Below are positions 27,420-41,049 of a stretch of 64,000 nt of DNA, piece by piece. This DNA comes from Aphelocoma coerulescens (lineage: Eukaryota; Chordata; Aves; Passeriformes; Corvidae), in assembly GCF_041296385.1 (NCBI RefSeq), contig NC_091014.1:12437578-12501577 (forward strand), given 5' to 3'. Numbering within the stretch: position 1 is the first letter of the stretch; each line of letters begins with the position of its first letter. The position numbers and the translations under genes were made by a program. The notes below the pieces were generated by a model that worked only from the letters and a program-made list of their open reading frames with translations, did not search any database and had not been told where the DNA came from.

Positions 27420-28255
27420 CAGAAGGCTTCTACGGATATGTTAACACAAAAAGGAGGTCAACAAAGGTTGACCAACAACAACACCCCTTCCTCCTCACCC
27501 TGACCCACCCCAGTAAACAGTGCTGGTAAACTGGTCATGGATGAGGAGAAGGCTGAGATATTCAACAACTGCTGTGTCCCAGTCTTCAATGGCAATGGGG
27601 ATGCTGCTGGATGAGAGGCTGGATGTGACCCAGCAATGTGCACCCACAGCCCACAAAGCCAATGTGTCCTGGGTTGCATCCAAAGCATTGTGGGCAGCAG
27701 GGGAAGGGAGGGGATTCTGCCCCTCTGCTCCGTTCTGACCCTACCTGCAGTGCTGCATCCAGCTCTGGGATCCCCAGCACAGGAAGGGCATCAATCTGTT
27801 GCAGCAAGTCCAGCAGAAGGGCACTAAGATGATTGGAGAGGGATGGAGCCTCTCCTTCAAGGAGAGGCTAAGAAAACTGGGATTGTGCAGCCTGGAAGAG
27901 AAGGCTTCAGGGTAACAAAATTACAGCCTTCCAGTACCTACAAGAAAAATGGAGAGAAACATTTTACAAGGGCCTGTAGTGACAGGACAAGGAGGAATGG
28001 CTTCAAACTGAAAGAGAGTAGGTTTAGATTAGATACTAGGAAGAAATCCTTTACTGTGAGGGTGGTGAGGCACTGGAACAGGTTGCCCAGGGAAGTTGTG
28101 GATGCCCCATCCCTGGAAGTGTTCAAGGCCAGGTTGGATGGGACTCTGAGCAACCTGGTCTTGTGGAAGGTGTTCCTGCCCATGGCAAGAGAGGTTGGAA
28201 TTAGGTGATCTTTAAGGTCTCTTCCAACCCAAACCATTAAATGATTCTTCTGTGA
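27420..28255 (+). mobile_element. CR1 LINE 3' end with internal deletion
   Basis: The left part (27420-27600) reads like the region just before the CR1 reverse-transcriptase core (GGCTTCTACGGATATGTTAA; GAGGAGAAGGCTGAGATATT). From about 27600 the sequence jumps to the C-terminal part of ORF2 and the 3' UTR, so the RT core is missing. One stretch (27843-28208) is still open and encodes '[17 protein letters not shown]', a typical CR1 C-terminal segment. The copy ends with a CR1-type terminus: TCTTTAAGGTCTCTTCCAAC, CCAAACCATT and a diverged ATGATTCT repeat. It is the best preserved CR1 in the window but is not functional. Confidence 0.9.
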
Positions 28256-31200
28256 ATTTGTCAAAGAGTCCTGTTCTAGAGTCCAAATCCCCAGTTAGAA
28301 GTAATCAAATGGATCCTTCAAGACCAACATTACAGAGCCATTCTTTGAGTGTTGCAGAGTCTGCACAGAGGGTTTTGTGCCCCCTGGCACAGGAGAAAGA
28401 GGAGTTGCAATCCAATAAACAGAGCTGCAGCATCAGCTACTCCTTATTGTAACTTTCCAAAGTATCTCACAACACATGCTTCAATAACTGCTGGCAAGTA
28501 TTGACTTTGGGAACACTAATCTCCCTGCCAGCTTGTTCATGATACCAGAGCTGCTAGTAACAGTGTGTCAGCAGTTGTAGTTACTGCCTCCAGGTTAAGA
28601 GGCATTTTCCCATGCTCTGTAATTACCAGCCAAACACCAAAGAATTAACACTGTCCATCTGACATTCAGTGATACTGTGTGATTCCTCCCGCTGAAGCAA
28701 TAACCATTCACTGATCGACCATTTCTTGCAGGAGACTTGTTTTACAGCTCCATTCAAACACATTTAAGAAAACAAGAATCTGAGGAGAGACTCTATGGCC
28801 TGATAAAAATAAAGCTAAGACGTTGTAGCTTACACAGTGACATTTTCAGAGTTTTGATTTCAGACACCAAATTGCACAGTCATTGAGGCAATCAATTTAG
28901 AATGACAGAAAACATTTAGATAAAACAAAAAATCATCTGTTGCATAAATAAAGGTACAGAGGAAAAAAAAAAGATGAGTTTGCTAATGGAAGGAAACAAA
29001 TAAAAAGCCTGTCTGTAGAAGAAAGCTCAAATAAAAATGGAGTGATGGAGAGGTTCTCTCCAAATATCTGTTTATAATGTTAAATCATAGCAGTTTAGCA
29101 CCATGAGGAATGAAAAGCATAAGCCAGCATCCAGGGCTTCAGGCCAAACCTAGTGTTCTGGTTGTCAGCAAATGGTGAAAATGCTGTCAATTAGCAAGAA
29201 TTGTTCTCTGTCCTCTCACATCAAAGCAGTGATAATGTGCCCTTTGATCGCCTGGCAGCACTAGGATGAGGGAAGACAGCCTGCTGATGGGAAAGGGCCC
29301 ACGCAAAGATGTGCACCCTGTGTGAGGGTGGAGGGGCTCCTGCACGGAGCCGCAGCCGTGGTGTGGCTGGGTGCTGACGGAGAAGGGGATGGCTGATGGG
29401 CTCAGAGGGGAACAGTGTGAACCAGGGGTCTGGAAAATAAAAAAAAACTCGTTTTTCTGCTTGTTTATGTCACTGGGTGATGCAACTAAGTCCTCCCGTC
29501 TGATGAAGGAGTGAGGAAAAGGAGACAGTGGATCCCAGGTAGACATGAATGACTTTTCATTAGGTGTTTAACATTTCAGGTATATGCAATCTATCTTGGT
29601 TCTGAGATGCAAAGAAGAGTCAACACTGAGAAAATCGGATCCAGTATCAAAAGATCACCAAGAATTATTTAGGAATCATAGATTCATGGGTACAAGTTTT
29701 ATTTTGTTTAGGAAAATGTCTTCACAGGCACTGAAGTGAAGTCTGATCTTGATTATATTGCTATAAACTGGTAGTAAACATAGCTGAAAGCAGAAATAGA
29801 TCAATAAAAGTCAGTCATAAAACTGAAAATAGAGAGAGGTATTAGGAGTTTGTTAAAGTGGAAAAGAATATGAACAGTGCATGTGAGAGCCAAACATTTT
29901 AGCTGGAGATTCAAATGTGGCTCTAGTCATCACAAAGTTGCAATCCTGCAGAGTTTCATGCTCCACAAGGGCAAAGATAAACTGAAGACTTGAAACTGGT
30001 CACCTTTTGCTTCAAACTGTGGTAAATGGGAAGCAATTTTTCATGATCTTGTTCTTTGAAGTTTTCAGATCGTTGAGTTCAACAATAAAAATGACATCAG
30101 CAACATAAAGTTTAAAGTAGTGAATTGATTTTTAAGCTTGGACAGCCAAAGGCAAAAGTTCTCAGTAACATAAAAATGTTAAGCCATGGGGTTCTGGGTC
30201 TAAACGTTGCTGTAGATCATTTCCACTTGCAATGCAATGTGTATAGGACAAATTTATATCTTGGTAAATGCCTTGCTTTGAATTTCTCCACCACAAGTAC
30301 ATTAAAATCATTCATAGGTACTTAGAGCATCAGCATCTGAGTAAAAAGTCTGAATGGGAAGGAATTTTCTGAATCCTGTAAGTCACTGTCAGTTAAAATT
30401 CTGTATTACTAAGAGGAAAACAGTTGGTAATGGATATTCAGTAGTGAAATGCTATTAAAAAATATGAGATAAAAATATAAGATAAAAAATATTAACTGAT
30501 TAGGCAGTGCATGGTTTGTCCATGTCAGAAGTACCGTCCTGTGGTCACATCTTTGGCTGGATGCTTTTTTTAATCCCAAAAGTTCTGTGTTGCTCATTGC
30601 ACCCTTTTGTTGTCCTTCTTGCAATTTTTGCGAAGGCTTTTCAGAGCTGAGCCTTTTTCTGCTACAGGCAGCCAACACTGCACAGCACAATGCCGTGCTC
30701 TGCTCATTGCCACAGTTGCTGGTGCTGCAGTAGTAGAGAGCTGTAATGCAGGTTGCATCCGCCTGTTCAGTACACTTGGAACTTAATAGAAAAATCAAAA
30801 GGTTTTGTTATTTGGAAATTGAAAAGACAACACCCAATTAAATTGGAGTTAACAGCAAAGCCTGAAATCACTGCTGATATTGGGAACTGTGTGGTATAAG
30901 TCTGCTTGCATTTTTCCTCAAAGATTTCCTTGATAATTTCAGGCTGCTGAGCAATATATAAGGTTTTGTTCTTAATATTTCTGTTTGCCAGCTTGTGTTT
31001 GTGTGTTTAGAAAAGCAATACTTTTGCACATTTGTGAGCATTTATGTAATAGAAAATATTTCAGTAGAAGAAAATGTGTTTCTTTAACCTCAGGATGTGT
31101 TCTTCCTGCTGTTGCCAATGAACTTGAGGAGAGCTGGTGTTTTCCTAAGTGTGTTGACAATATTATTCCATGTTTGTACTGGATGAGAGTGTTTTGAACT

Positions 31201-34179
31201 TTCCCATTTCAAAACCCAGAAGCTGTTAACCCTTCTGCCATCAACTTTCATTTTAAATCAATGTAAAGGACTACAAATTGTGGGGTTTAACAGTTTACAA
31301 GATTATGGTTAGTTTTTAATTAATGTTTCTTTGATATTGGAGAGTAAAGCAGCAAAGGACATGGTCTCACCTCTGTTGAAACTTTGGTGGCAAAAGTGAT
31401 AAAATTATTTCCTTCTTACATCTGATACTTCATGAAATTTCAGTGGGAGGTTTGGGTCACTGATTCTTTCAGCAATTGTCAGTCATGTAGTTATTAACTT
31501 TCATAAAATTGCCTGAGCTTCTCATAAGGATGGCAGCAGTGAACATGAGATGCACCTCGCTTGAGTCCATTTCAGGCTATTCTATCCCAGGCTTGATTTT
31601 AACCTTGCAGATTCTTTCACTGTGTAGGCAAACCTGCAAGGCCTCTCCGGAGATAATAAAGCATGAGAAGTCTCAAATAAAAATATGGTAATAAACAAGC
31701 TAATGTTGAGCAGTTGGAGAAAAACCAGCATCAAAACTAAAACTAGTTCTAGCAGAGTATCAGTGAAATGAAGGACTTTTAAAACTTATACATTATTTCC
31801 CCATTGAGCATGTCTAAAGTGTAGGTAAATAATTACAAGGCAAAATGTCGTATGGACCTTTTCTCCCTATTTTTAATTCACACAATTTAAACACAGCCCC
31901 TACACAGAAGCACAGGTAGTTCCATAAGACAGTTATTCAGCTGGAGGAAACATTAATCTTTAAATATAATGTGGTTCAGTTTATATTCTGTTACAGATTA
32001 TTTAGTGCTTTTCATATACTATAGCTCAAAGTGTTTTACTAAGCAATGAACTATGGTAGACATGTGCCATGAATGCAGAACACACCAGAACTACAGATAA
32101 AAATGCATTAGGGTTATTTTTTGTGTCTGAATGCTGTCACTTGGATCTATACAAATGATGCATTGAGATAAGTCTTCTGCAAAATAGATGTTTGCTTTTA
32201 TGGACTAACCCGAAAATGTGAATCCAGGAGTGATATTTGCAAAGAGGAAAGGTCTCTTCGACATAAAGTTTTTTTGCCACCCCATGAAAACACAACTGAA
32301 TGTGTGAAAAATGAAGGCTGAAAAAAAGTACTAGTAAATATGAAGCATTTTTCTACTTTTTGTTTTTCTTTGTTTTTTATTTCACCAGCAGCTAGAATTC
32401 CAAAAAATAACCAGACACCAAATTTTCTCAAGCATTGCAGAAGTGTGTGGTAGGAGACAATTTTTCGCAGATCTTGCACTCTGGATAGACAGTACAGGAA
32501 AAGGGTGGTGGTGACAACTAAAAGATGAATCTTGATGTTTAAAAGCAAATGAGTTACAATTGTATAACAAATTAATACCAAGCAGCTGCTGAACAATGCA
32601 AGTATTTTTAGCCTGTTTAGTCATGAGGCCAAAGCAATGTGCTTCATCATCCTTCACTGGAAAGGCAGGAGAGTCCTGGCAACTGGTGATACTTCCTTGG
32701 CTGCTCTGAAGTGGCTTTGTTCCCTACTGTGACTTGACCTTGTTTGGTCATTTGCCCACACAAATGCCACACATGGAGACTGGAGTGGCTTGCACCTTCT
32801 TTGATAGTTGAATCTTGCTATTTCTATTGCTCTTTCCAGTATCTTGAACGCTTTTATCTTCCATGGAAGTCCCCTGTCTCTTGCTGTATTTTTTGAAGCT
32901 TATAAGAAGATAAAGAATCAGGACAGAATTTAGAAAGTACAGAGAATATTATATATATACTGTGCTTCCTTTAAATCTCATCCTTCCATTGCACAACAGT
33001 GTAAATGCAGCAGTCTTAAGACTCTGGGAATAAAGAAGAAAAGAGGTATCTTGAAAATTAAGTATTACGATTAAAGTGAGTGTCTCCAGCACATGGTATG
33101 TTACAGCATTTCTTAATGGATACCTTGGGCAAAGTGAATATCTTCAATACTTACTGCTCTTACTGGTTATCACAGAGAGGAAACAATCTGAAGGTTGTTT
33201 CAAGTAAGAGGAACAACATTACACTGAAGCAACTACACCATCTTTTTTCCCTCTCCTCCTGTTCTTCCTGTTGTCTTTATTCAGAGGAGTTTGGTGGATC
33301 ACTGAAGTCAAGTTATAATAATTTCCTGAACTAAAGTTTTTTCTCATTCTAGAAGAACAGACTCCCCATTTTTCTATGTATCTCATGCTCATGTGTATGA
33401 TACCGTACAAAAAGCACAAATACTAATTGGCCTGATATGACATCAGCAGCAGAAAACCACAAGAACATTGCCTTTTGGAAGAAATGGATTATGGTCTAAG
33501 TAGCCCACTTTCGAAGTATCAGTTCTTCATGTCCTGCTACAGGTAACAGTCCAGTGCCTTATCCTTTGGACTGGATGCTCAAATGTGGGGTCTGAGTGGG
33601 GTTTTATTTTTGTTTTTTTTGTATTTTTGCATCTGTGCAGAAAGGTTGTGGGGTACATCTCCTTCAGACATTGGGCTTGAAGTTAATTTTTTCTATGATT
33701 ATTAGACTGTGTCTAGTTATTTAGTGTCTCTGCTTTTGACTCTGGAGTTTGACACCTGATGTAAACAGGTGTTAAACTCTTCAATTAATCCTTGTGTTCT
33801 AAGGAATGGATAATCTAGTTAGGTGAGCTAGGAAACTTTGACACAAATGCTCCAAGCAGATTGAATAGACCAGACCCATTTCTTTTAAAATCTTTCCCAT
33901 TTTATTCTGTGCCACCAAGGTAGGTCAGCTCCGATGCCCTACATGATCTTCATGGCAAGTCATTAGAAAAAACACATTTTTCTCTGTGGTTGTGTTCTTT
34001 TGCTGTGGGGGTTTAGTAGTCTCTCTCTTGTGTTCTTTGTTATGAATTGGTTGGTTCTTGCTACAAGCACACCAGTATGTTATTATGTAAAAAAAAAAAA
34101 TCAGTGGCCTGTTAACATGAGGTCTTGTTTTAGTGTGAAGCACTATTTTTTATGCTAGAAGATTGGCTATGGCTTAAAA
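28256..34179. other. Unassigned non-coding DNA
   Basis: No supportable gene. A GC-richer patch with several CpG dinucleotides (about 29265-29400) stands out from the AT-rich surroundings but has no recognised function. A faint repeat remnant is listed at 32000-32060. Confidence 0.55.
32000..32060 (+). repeat. Possible second copy of the MIR/L2-type tail block
   Basis: The order 'AGTGCTTTTCAT ... CTCAAAGTGTTTTACTAA' parallels the block at about 1715-1750. Short and diverged. Reported only because two similar pieces occur in one window. Confidence 0.22.
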
Positions 34180-34189
34180 TACCAAGATC

Positions 34190-34330
34190 TGTGTTCTGAC
34201 CCTCACTCTCTAACAGCTTCTTCCCAGCCCTGGGCAAGTCACTTTAACTTTCTTCCCTGGGAACTGTGGATGGTAATGAATACTTCAATATCTCACAGGG
34301 TGCTGGAAAACAAAACCTCTGCTGGAAAAT
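34190..34330 (+). repeat. Possible MIR/CORE-SINE remnant
   Basis: The stretch CCCTGGGCAAGTCACTTTAA is close to the highly conserved central part of mammalian-type MIR/CORE SINEs. It is followed by a diverged continuation with ATGGTAATGAATACTTC and CTCACAGGGTGCTGG in the expected order. By-eye identification of a very old repeat; boundaries are approximate. Confidence 0.5.
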
Positions 34331-35859
34331 CTGCAAGGAGAAGGTAGTATGGCAAAGGAAAGATACATTATTAGCCATAAGTGAAAAGCAAATGCTATTA
34401 AAATAGCATTAAAATCATATGTTTTTCAGGGAAATGCACCTTCTGGGTAGCTAGTAGAAAACAGCAGCTATTATATGCTGTCAGGAGTGGAGAATTAAAG
34501 TGTCAAATGTGCTCTGCTTTGCCACAGTTCTTGATGCACCTGTCTTGTGCTCCAGTTCTCAGATTGCCATTGTGTCCCTCTCTGGACTGGGAGTGTCTGG
34601 CTCATGCTGGAGAGCCCAAGCCAGGACATACTCCAGGGCTCCAGTTGTACCCTCACCTGTGCCAGAGTGAGGTGGGAATCACTTCCCATGACAAAATCAC
34701 ATGTAGAGCAGAAATAGCTACTCCCTCCCCAGTTTAAGCTCTTCCAGACCTTAGCACAGGATTTCTCTCTTTGAAAGCACTGCAGAGGTCTCAAACACTT
34801 TAGACTGGAGCTATATTAACTCAGCATTCTTTTGCCCTAAGGATCCTGTAGTGTGGGGAGGAATCCATAGTATCTTATGTGTAGAAAGCCCAGGGTAGGT
34901 TTCTTCGCTGTTAACTGCTAAGCTCCAGTCCCTCTGTGGAACAATATCATTCATGTTCTTCCAGTGCATCTGATATATTAGTTGCCAGAGAAATAAAATT
35001 GTCTGACTCTTCTCATGCATAACTTTTATTGTTTTTAATATTAAAAGTTTGCTAGCAGAGACGAAACTGCTCTCAGGAGTGGCGTGGTGGGAGGGACGAT
35101 GCTCTCCAGCTATGCCTGGCAGTTGTATAGGCAAACAACTGTGGGAGAAGTCACCTATAAAACAAATCAAATTGATTGCCAATTTGTCAATTGCCAATGC
35201 CAATTGATTTGCATTGATAGAAGCCAAGCAGTTATGGCAGTTATGTGGAACTTAGAAGTGGTAATAAATGGGAAAATATGAAAGCTCATTTACTGAAACA
35301 CATGAATAATTTAACCAAAAGAGTGAGTAAGACCCTGTTTGTCACTACTGTAATACGTCAGTTTGTGACACAAAACAGCAGGGCAATATTCCAGTATTTG
35401 GTGTGCTGATTACAGTACAGTGAAATAAAGTCTATTGCTTTGCAACTTGTCAAACAGCTCTGTAAAATGTGGAACTAATCAAAGAGGTTATTTTTTCTTA
35501 CTGATAATGAGGCACAATTGATGTAAAAATATGAACATTTATATAAATAAGTCTTCAGTCACCTTAGAAGAATACCTGTACAGGTGAAATCCTTATTTCT
35601 CTGGTTATGGGTTTGGTGAAAAGCTGTTTTCATGGAAGGGGCACCAATCAGATCTTAAAAGTACATAAGTAATCTCTTGTACTTGACTAACATTTAAAAC
35701 TGTCTTATGGAATCTGTTTCTTGCTTTGCTCTTAGCCATTTGAACTTTCCTGTTGTCAGTAAAATCTATAAAAAATGACAAGGACATTCTGCTTTGTACA
35801 CAAGTGAACTTTGAGCTCTTCTGAGACTGTGGTCACAAGCAAAACCTAAACATCTCAGA

Positions 35860-35908
<49 letters not shown>
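35860..35908. repeat. (ATT)n microsatellite
   Basis: About 16 uninterrupted ATT units, so likely length-variable. Confidence 0.95.
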
Positions 35909-35911
<3 letters not shown>

Positions 35912-38900
35912 ACTATTAATTCAGAAAGCACTAATGTCTGATGGTTTAGTGCACTTGACGTTCAACTCATCCAGCAAGATTCCAAAAACAAATACCAAAA
36001 ACAAATTCCTGCAGTACTGCAAAATTTATCCTCAAGCAACTGATTTCTGGTATGGGAGATGGGTGTCTCTTAAGTTTCGTGCTTATTTACCCAGCAGTGT
36101 GTTTTGGACAGCAAACTGAGTAGATCAGTTGTAGCTGCTGTTTGGTAGTAGCCTATAAGCAAACATGTCCAGTGTTTCTGTAGTCTTCAGCTATTAAGAC
36201 TGTCAAAGTATTTCTGCAGGAAAAAAACACCATAAGCAAGCCATGGCTTCACTGTTGAACCACAGCAAGTTTTCCTTAGTCAATAGAATACTGTGGTCTG
36301 AATAAAGTGTTGCTCGATTTTTGTTTATCTTCATTCATTTCTAATGCATTAGCTGTATTTCTGTATAATTTAAATTTTATGCACTTTTTGGAGAGGACTT
36401 AAAATTACTTTTTTAATATTTTCATTGCATTTATTTCCTGAGGTAAGTATTGGTCAAGGTATGGTCTGGGGAACATGGATTCTGTGAATGCCTAAACGAG
36501 CATTGCATTGAGGTTTTTGGTCAAATTCTAGCTTTTATTATATATTTGTAAGAAATTACTTTCAAATTGCATTTGACATATGCTTCAATTCTCAGTAGTT
36601 TAGGAGGTGACATCCAGTGTGAAATTCATTCAGAGGCCTCACGTATTAGACTTATAATAAAATTGGTTTCCTGATTCCATGGCATGCTTTATAGAAGCTT
36701 TGTGAAAATGCAGATGGGAGGTTTTCTTTTTCTTTCAGGACTGTCTTTTGGTATTTGGAATTTATTTTATCTAAATGATTATCTGTTACAGTATTAGTAA
36801 GTGACTTCCTGTTTAGAAAATATATACAGGACTCACAGAAATGCAAATAATTTATATTAAGAAGGCTGTAGCTTTCACTGTAGATGTCAGAAGGTGCTGT
36901 TCAAATGGATAAAAATAAAAACATTTTCTTAGGCACACTGTATTTTATTTAATAGTTTTCAATATGTCTCGGGCAGCACTACTATCTTTAAACCAAAATT
37001 TAAGACTAAAATCTCCTATTCACATACAATAATTGTATGTTGCAGAATAAATCATATGTGGTGTATGGGAAATGGTTGGGTCTGAATAGTAAAGGCAACA
37101 GTTTTGTTGTTTGATTCCTGACACCTTTAAATATGAAGATAGATGTATAATTCTGCTTGGAAAAAAGCAGCAGGGGCTGCTTAGACTGCTGAACACCTGG
37201 GAAGCATTCAGCTGGAAGAGTTGGCAGGCTTCACCAAAGGTCAGGGAGGATATCTGGGGGATTATGGATCCCCTTTGTTGGCAGATGTTACCTGATAACC
37301 CTTGTTACCAGCACCAGCTCAAGAAGCTGTGCAGGTAGTTACCAACCAATTTGCCAAAGCACTAAGAAAGGGCAAAATACACCTGCAATTATCCTGACAG
37401 AGCAGGTCTAGTCCAGACCTCAGGCTAAAAGCCAGTTACTCTCATGGACGAAAATTTAATCATATGATATCCAGGGAGTTTGTTGTACAGCTGCTCTTTT
37501 TAGATTTTGCAGTATTCTTTAATATCAGATACAACAGCTTTGTTTTTTCTCTTCTGTGTTTCTGAGTGCATATAAAACCCCAGTTTAAATATATGTGGAA
37601 ACAAAAATATCAAAATAATGGATCTGAACAGAGCTACAGGGACAGCCAAGATTCTCTGTTAAAAAAAAAAAAACCCACATTTTGAATTTGTCTTTATTTT
37701 TGTGTCACAACAGTTCAAATAAAACAACAGTTCACATCCTCCAAACTGTATTATTTTTTTATGGCCATGCTCAGACAATTTATACCAAATAAGACTGATG
37801 AAAAAAGATTATTGAGCAAGACAGAACACTGTAGCTATGATAAGCAATGCTTCATGTCCTTGCTAATTGCAGCAAGAAAATAATTCACTCCTTTTTCTAC
37901 AGTAATTAGTTTTCATTTTTTATTGAAAAAAATACTTAACTAAATTACAGAAAACCAGTCCACTTTCTTTATCACTCTAAAATATTTTGTTATTAAAAAA
38001 ACCCTGTTTCTATTAAAGTGAAAGAAATTGTAAAACAAAATGATAGTTACATTGCCACAATCATAGCATCAGAAATATGTTTAGAATAGTTAATTTGATA
38101 TTAAAACAATTATTGTGCCTCTTCGCAAGGAAAATAATAAGAAGAAATATACAAAAGGTATGTTTAGAAAAATACAAACTGAAAGTAATACCATTTTCTT
38201 GTTTTCTTTCTTACTGTTTTTTAAGCAGAGAATGAGCTCAGTATGTTTTACTAGGTCCACTTTTGACATATTTATGTACTTAATACACTACATAGTTTTA
38301 AGTCAGTTTCCCCAATATCCACTCCAAAATGAAATTGTTCATAGGCAAGTGAAGACCTTTGTGACACCTGCAACTGGTAGCACTAAACAAAATCAGATTA
38401 AATAAGGAAGAGAATGATTAACAGTCTGAAGAAAATTGACTCAGTGCTGATCATGTCCCTCTGAGAAAGTGTAGCCAAACAAGAGGGGTTTCACAGAAAA
38501 GCAAAGTAAACGATCAGGGACTTCTAGGGGAAGCAATTCTCATGGGAAAAGAAGTGTTAATAAGTCTGAGATTGCTTTTCTTTCTTTTTTTTTTTTTTTT
38601 TAGAAAGGGAAATAATAGTAAATATATGTTGGAGTTGACCTAATAATATGAAAAATAACATACTGATCTTCAGAATTTTTGATCATAATTAATTTCAAAA
38701 TTTTTTTAAAGACTGTGAAGATGTACACATCAAAGCTTGTCCTAATCTCTACTATTAGAAATACACATTGATCAAGTGTTACTGCACATAGGTATGATAT
38801 GAGCTTCTTGCACCTGTTTCTGAAACATCTGTTACTGTTAGGAACAAAACACAGCACCAACAAACAATTTGTGTAGTAACAGACTTGAACTTCCTTCTGA

Positions 38901-41012
38901 TTATGATAAGCTCAAATCAGTCAGTGGCTCACTGCTGTCTCCAAATCAAGAATATCAATCTGTGAACATTTTCAGTATCTATAGTTTAGCATCCCACATT
39001 AATAAAAATAAATCTGTTCCGTTGGATAATCTTAGTTTCAGTCTTTCTGATTCTCCAAGGAATTAATCTTGCTTTCCAAAGGATCCCTTTAGAAATGAGC
39101 TGATTTTTTGTTGTTGTTTAGTGGCTCAGTACAATGCACTTGAAATGAAGCAGTGGCCATGAGTATTTTGAAGACTCCACTACTCTTGATGTTAGGTTTC
39201 TTCAGCAGTGGGATCAGTGTATATTCAGGTTTTAACTTGCATTTTAAAATGCCTCATGGGCTTTGTATTATAGTAGGAAATAATATTACTGTATTGTTGT
39301 TCCCTATGAAAGAAAAAAAGGAAAAAAAGACTACCAACTTTCTAAATTTTAAAGTTGCAGTTTTCCCCTTGCTCACATGCTGGGAACTACCCTGGCAAAG
39401 AAGGTAAACCCTGAAACTTCACCTATTGCCTACTCAACAGGCCTGCGCAGACAACTGACTTCTGAGGTTCCTGCCCTTGGAGGCTTGTAGCTTGTTTGAC
39501 CACACCTACACACAGTTGTTTCTGAAGTGCATCAGCTCCCCACTATGTCAGTGGAAACAGAGGAGGGCAATTCCAGATGGAAATTCATCTTACTGATTTC
39601 CCTGAGGAAGTTGCCCATTTCTTTTGTTGTGTGTAGAGGCAGTTTATGGTAATTATGGTGTAATTACATTCACCTAATTTTAGATCTCTGCAGGCACTTG
39701 TAGAGTTGGGTTGGTGTGGCATATATTAAAGCAGGTGCTTTAGGGTGAGGTGAATCCTGTCTAAAAATGTTCATTTCTCCCCATTTACTGTAAGGGAAGT
39801 CTGTGCAACTACCTCTTAAGTAAATGTCTCAGTTTTCTGTGTAGGAGAATAATTAAGCCATCAGCATTTTCTGTGATGAAGGATTTAGTCTAAATTCTTC
39901 TCATAAGGGCTGCTCCACTTGGCCTAAACAATTAAGATCCACCAACTAAAAAAAAGAATGTTAATGAACGTTAACATAAAAAAAACAGAAGGAAAATTTC
40001 ATTGTCACAGTTAATTAGCCATACCACCAAAGAACATGAGTTCTGGGTTCAGAAAGTGCTGAGCAAAAAGGTTCAACAAGGACTGGAAGTCAAGACTACC
40101 ATCACAGATAAATGCCCTAAAACTAAGCCTTATGCTCAATCTGTCTCTTACCCAGCAAATAGTTTTGCAAAATGAAGATGATGAACAGTTTAAAGTAGCC
40201 TGCAGGGCCCCTGGCATACCTTAGACTTGTGCTTGGCAAACTGTTGGTTGGGCTGAACCTGGATGTGTTTGAATCACCTTCTGCAGAAGAAGGATTTGAA
40301 TGCAGGTCTCCTAACACATTTCTGAGCACATTCCTTAAAAGCAGAAAGGCAGAGAAGTACCACTGGGGAAACAATCACCACTCATCTCCTTCAGCAGTGT
40401 TTTGAAGGAGAATACTCATTTCCTCCTGACTTCTGAAGGACGTGGCTCATGCTGCTCCTACCTGCAAAGGTTGCATCAGGTGCCACTGTGGCTGGGCAGC
40501 ATTCCTGCAGGTTGTAGAGCACAGGTTGGTGTTTGAGGTAGGGGTTTCCTATTCCTTTGTGGAATTTCACATGCAGCGTATCTATTGCAACCCCTTCTTT
40601 TTTGTGCAATCCAACTCTTCTCAGCATTGCCATCAGCCTCTCTCAGTACTGTGGATTCTGTCTGGGAAAAGGGAAAAAATGTGTGTGTTGCTTAGTTCCT
40701 TTAGTGCCCTTTCCAGCCCTGTTCCTGTATGACCAGACATCTTGAACCACAAAGAACATAACTTCTGTCAGCTCAGGGAAGCATTTCAATCTCAGAAGGT
40801 TATTAAAATAAATGGAACTAGAGTATACCTATGTGCAAATGACTTTTTCACAGAGCAAAAGACATCTCCAAAGCTATTCCTTCCTTATATTCTTTTCATT
40901 ACTTAGTGTGCTCCCTGTATGAGATCTGTTTCATCTTTCAGGCACATAGTCTACTCTCAGAGTAAACGATAGAGGACACTATATTCTATGCAGTAGTGCT
41001 GATGCTATAGCT

Positions 41013-41049
41013 AAAAATAAATAAATAAATAGATGATAAATAAATAAAC
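41013..41049. repeat. (AAAT)n microsatellite, interrupted
   Basis: Two runs of AAAT units separated by AGATGAT. Confidence 0.85.

Noticed and set aside
27843..28208. 121-codon plus-strand frame that looks protein-like
   Set aside because: It is the degraded C-terminal part of CR1 ORF2, already covered by the CR1 feature, not a separate gene.
29187..29546. 119-codon minus-strand frame in a GC-richer patch
   Set aside because: Low-complexity Ser/Pro-rich reading with no recognised domain, start context or splice signals. Considered as an exon but not supportable.
35163..35211. AATTG-rich near-palindrome with repeated ATTGCCAATT
   Set aside because: The arms are imperfect and the sequence is low in complexity; it looks like local slippage.
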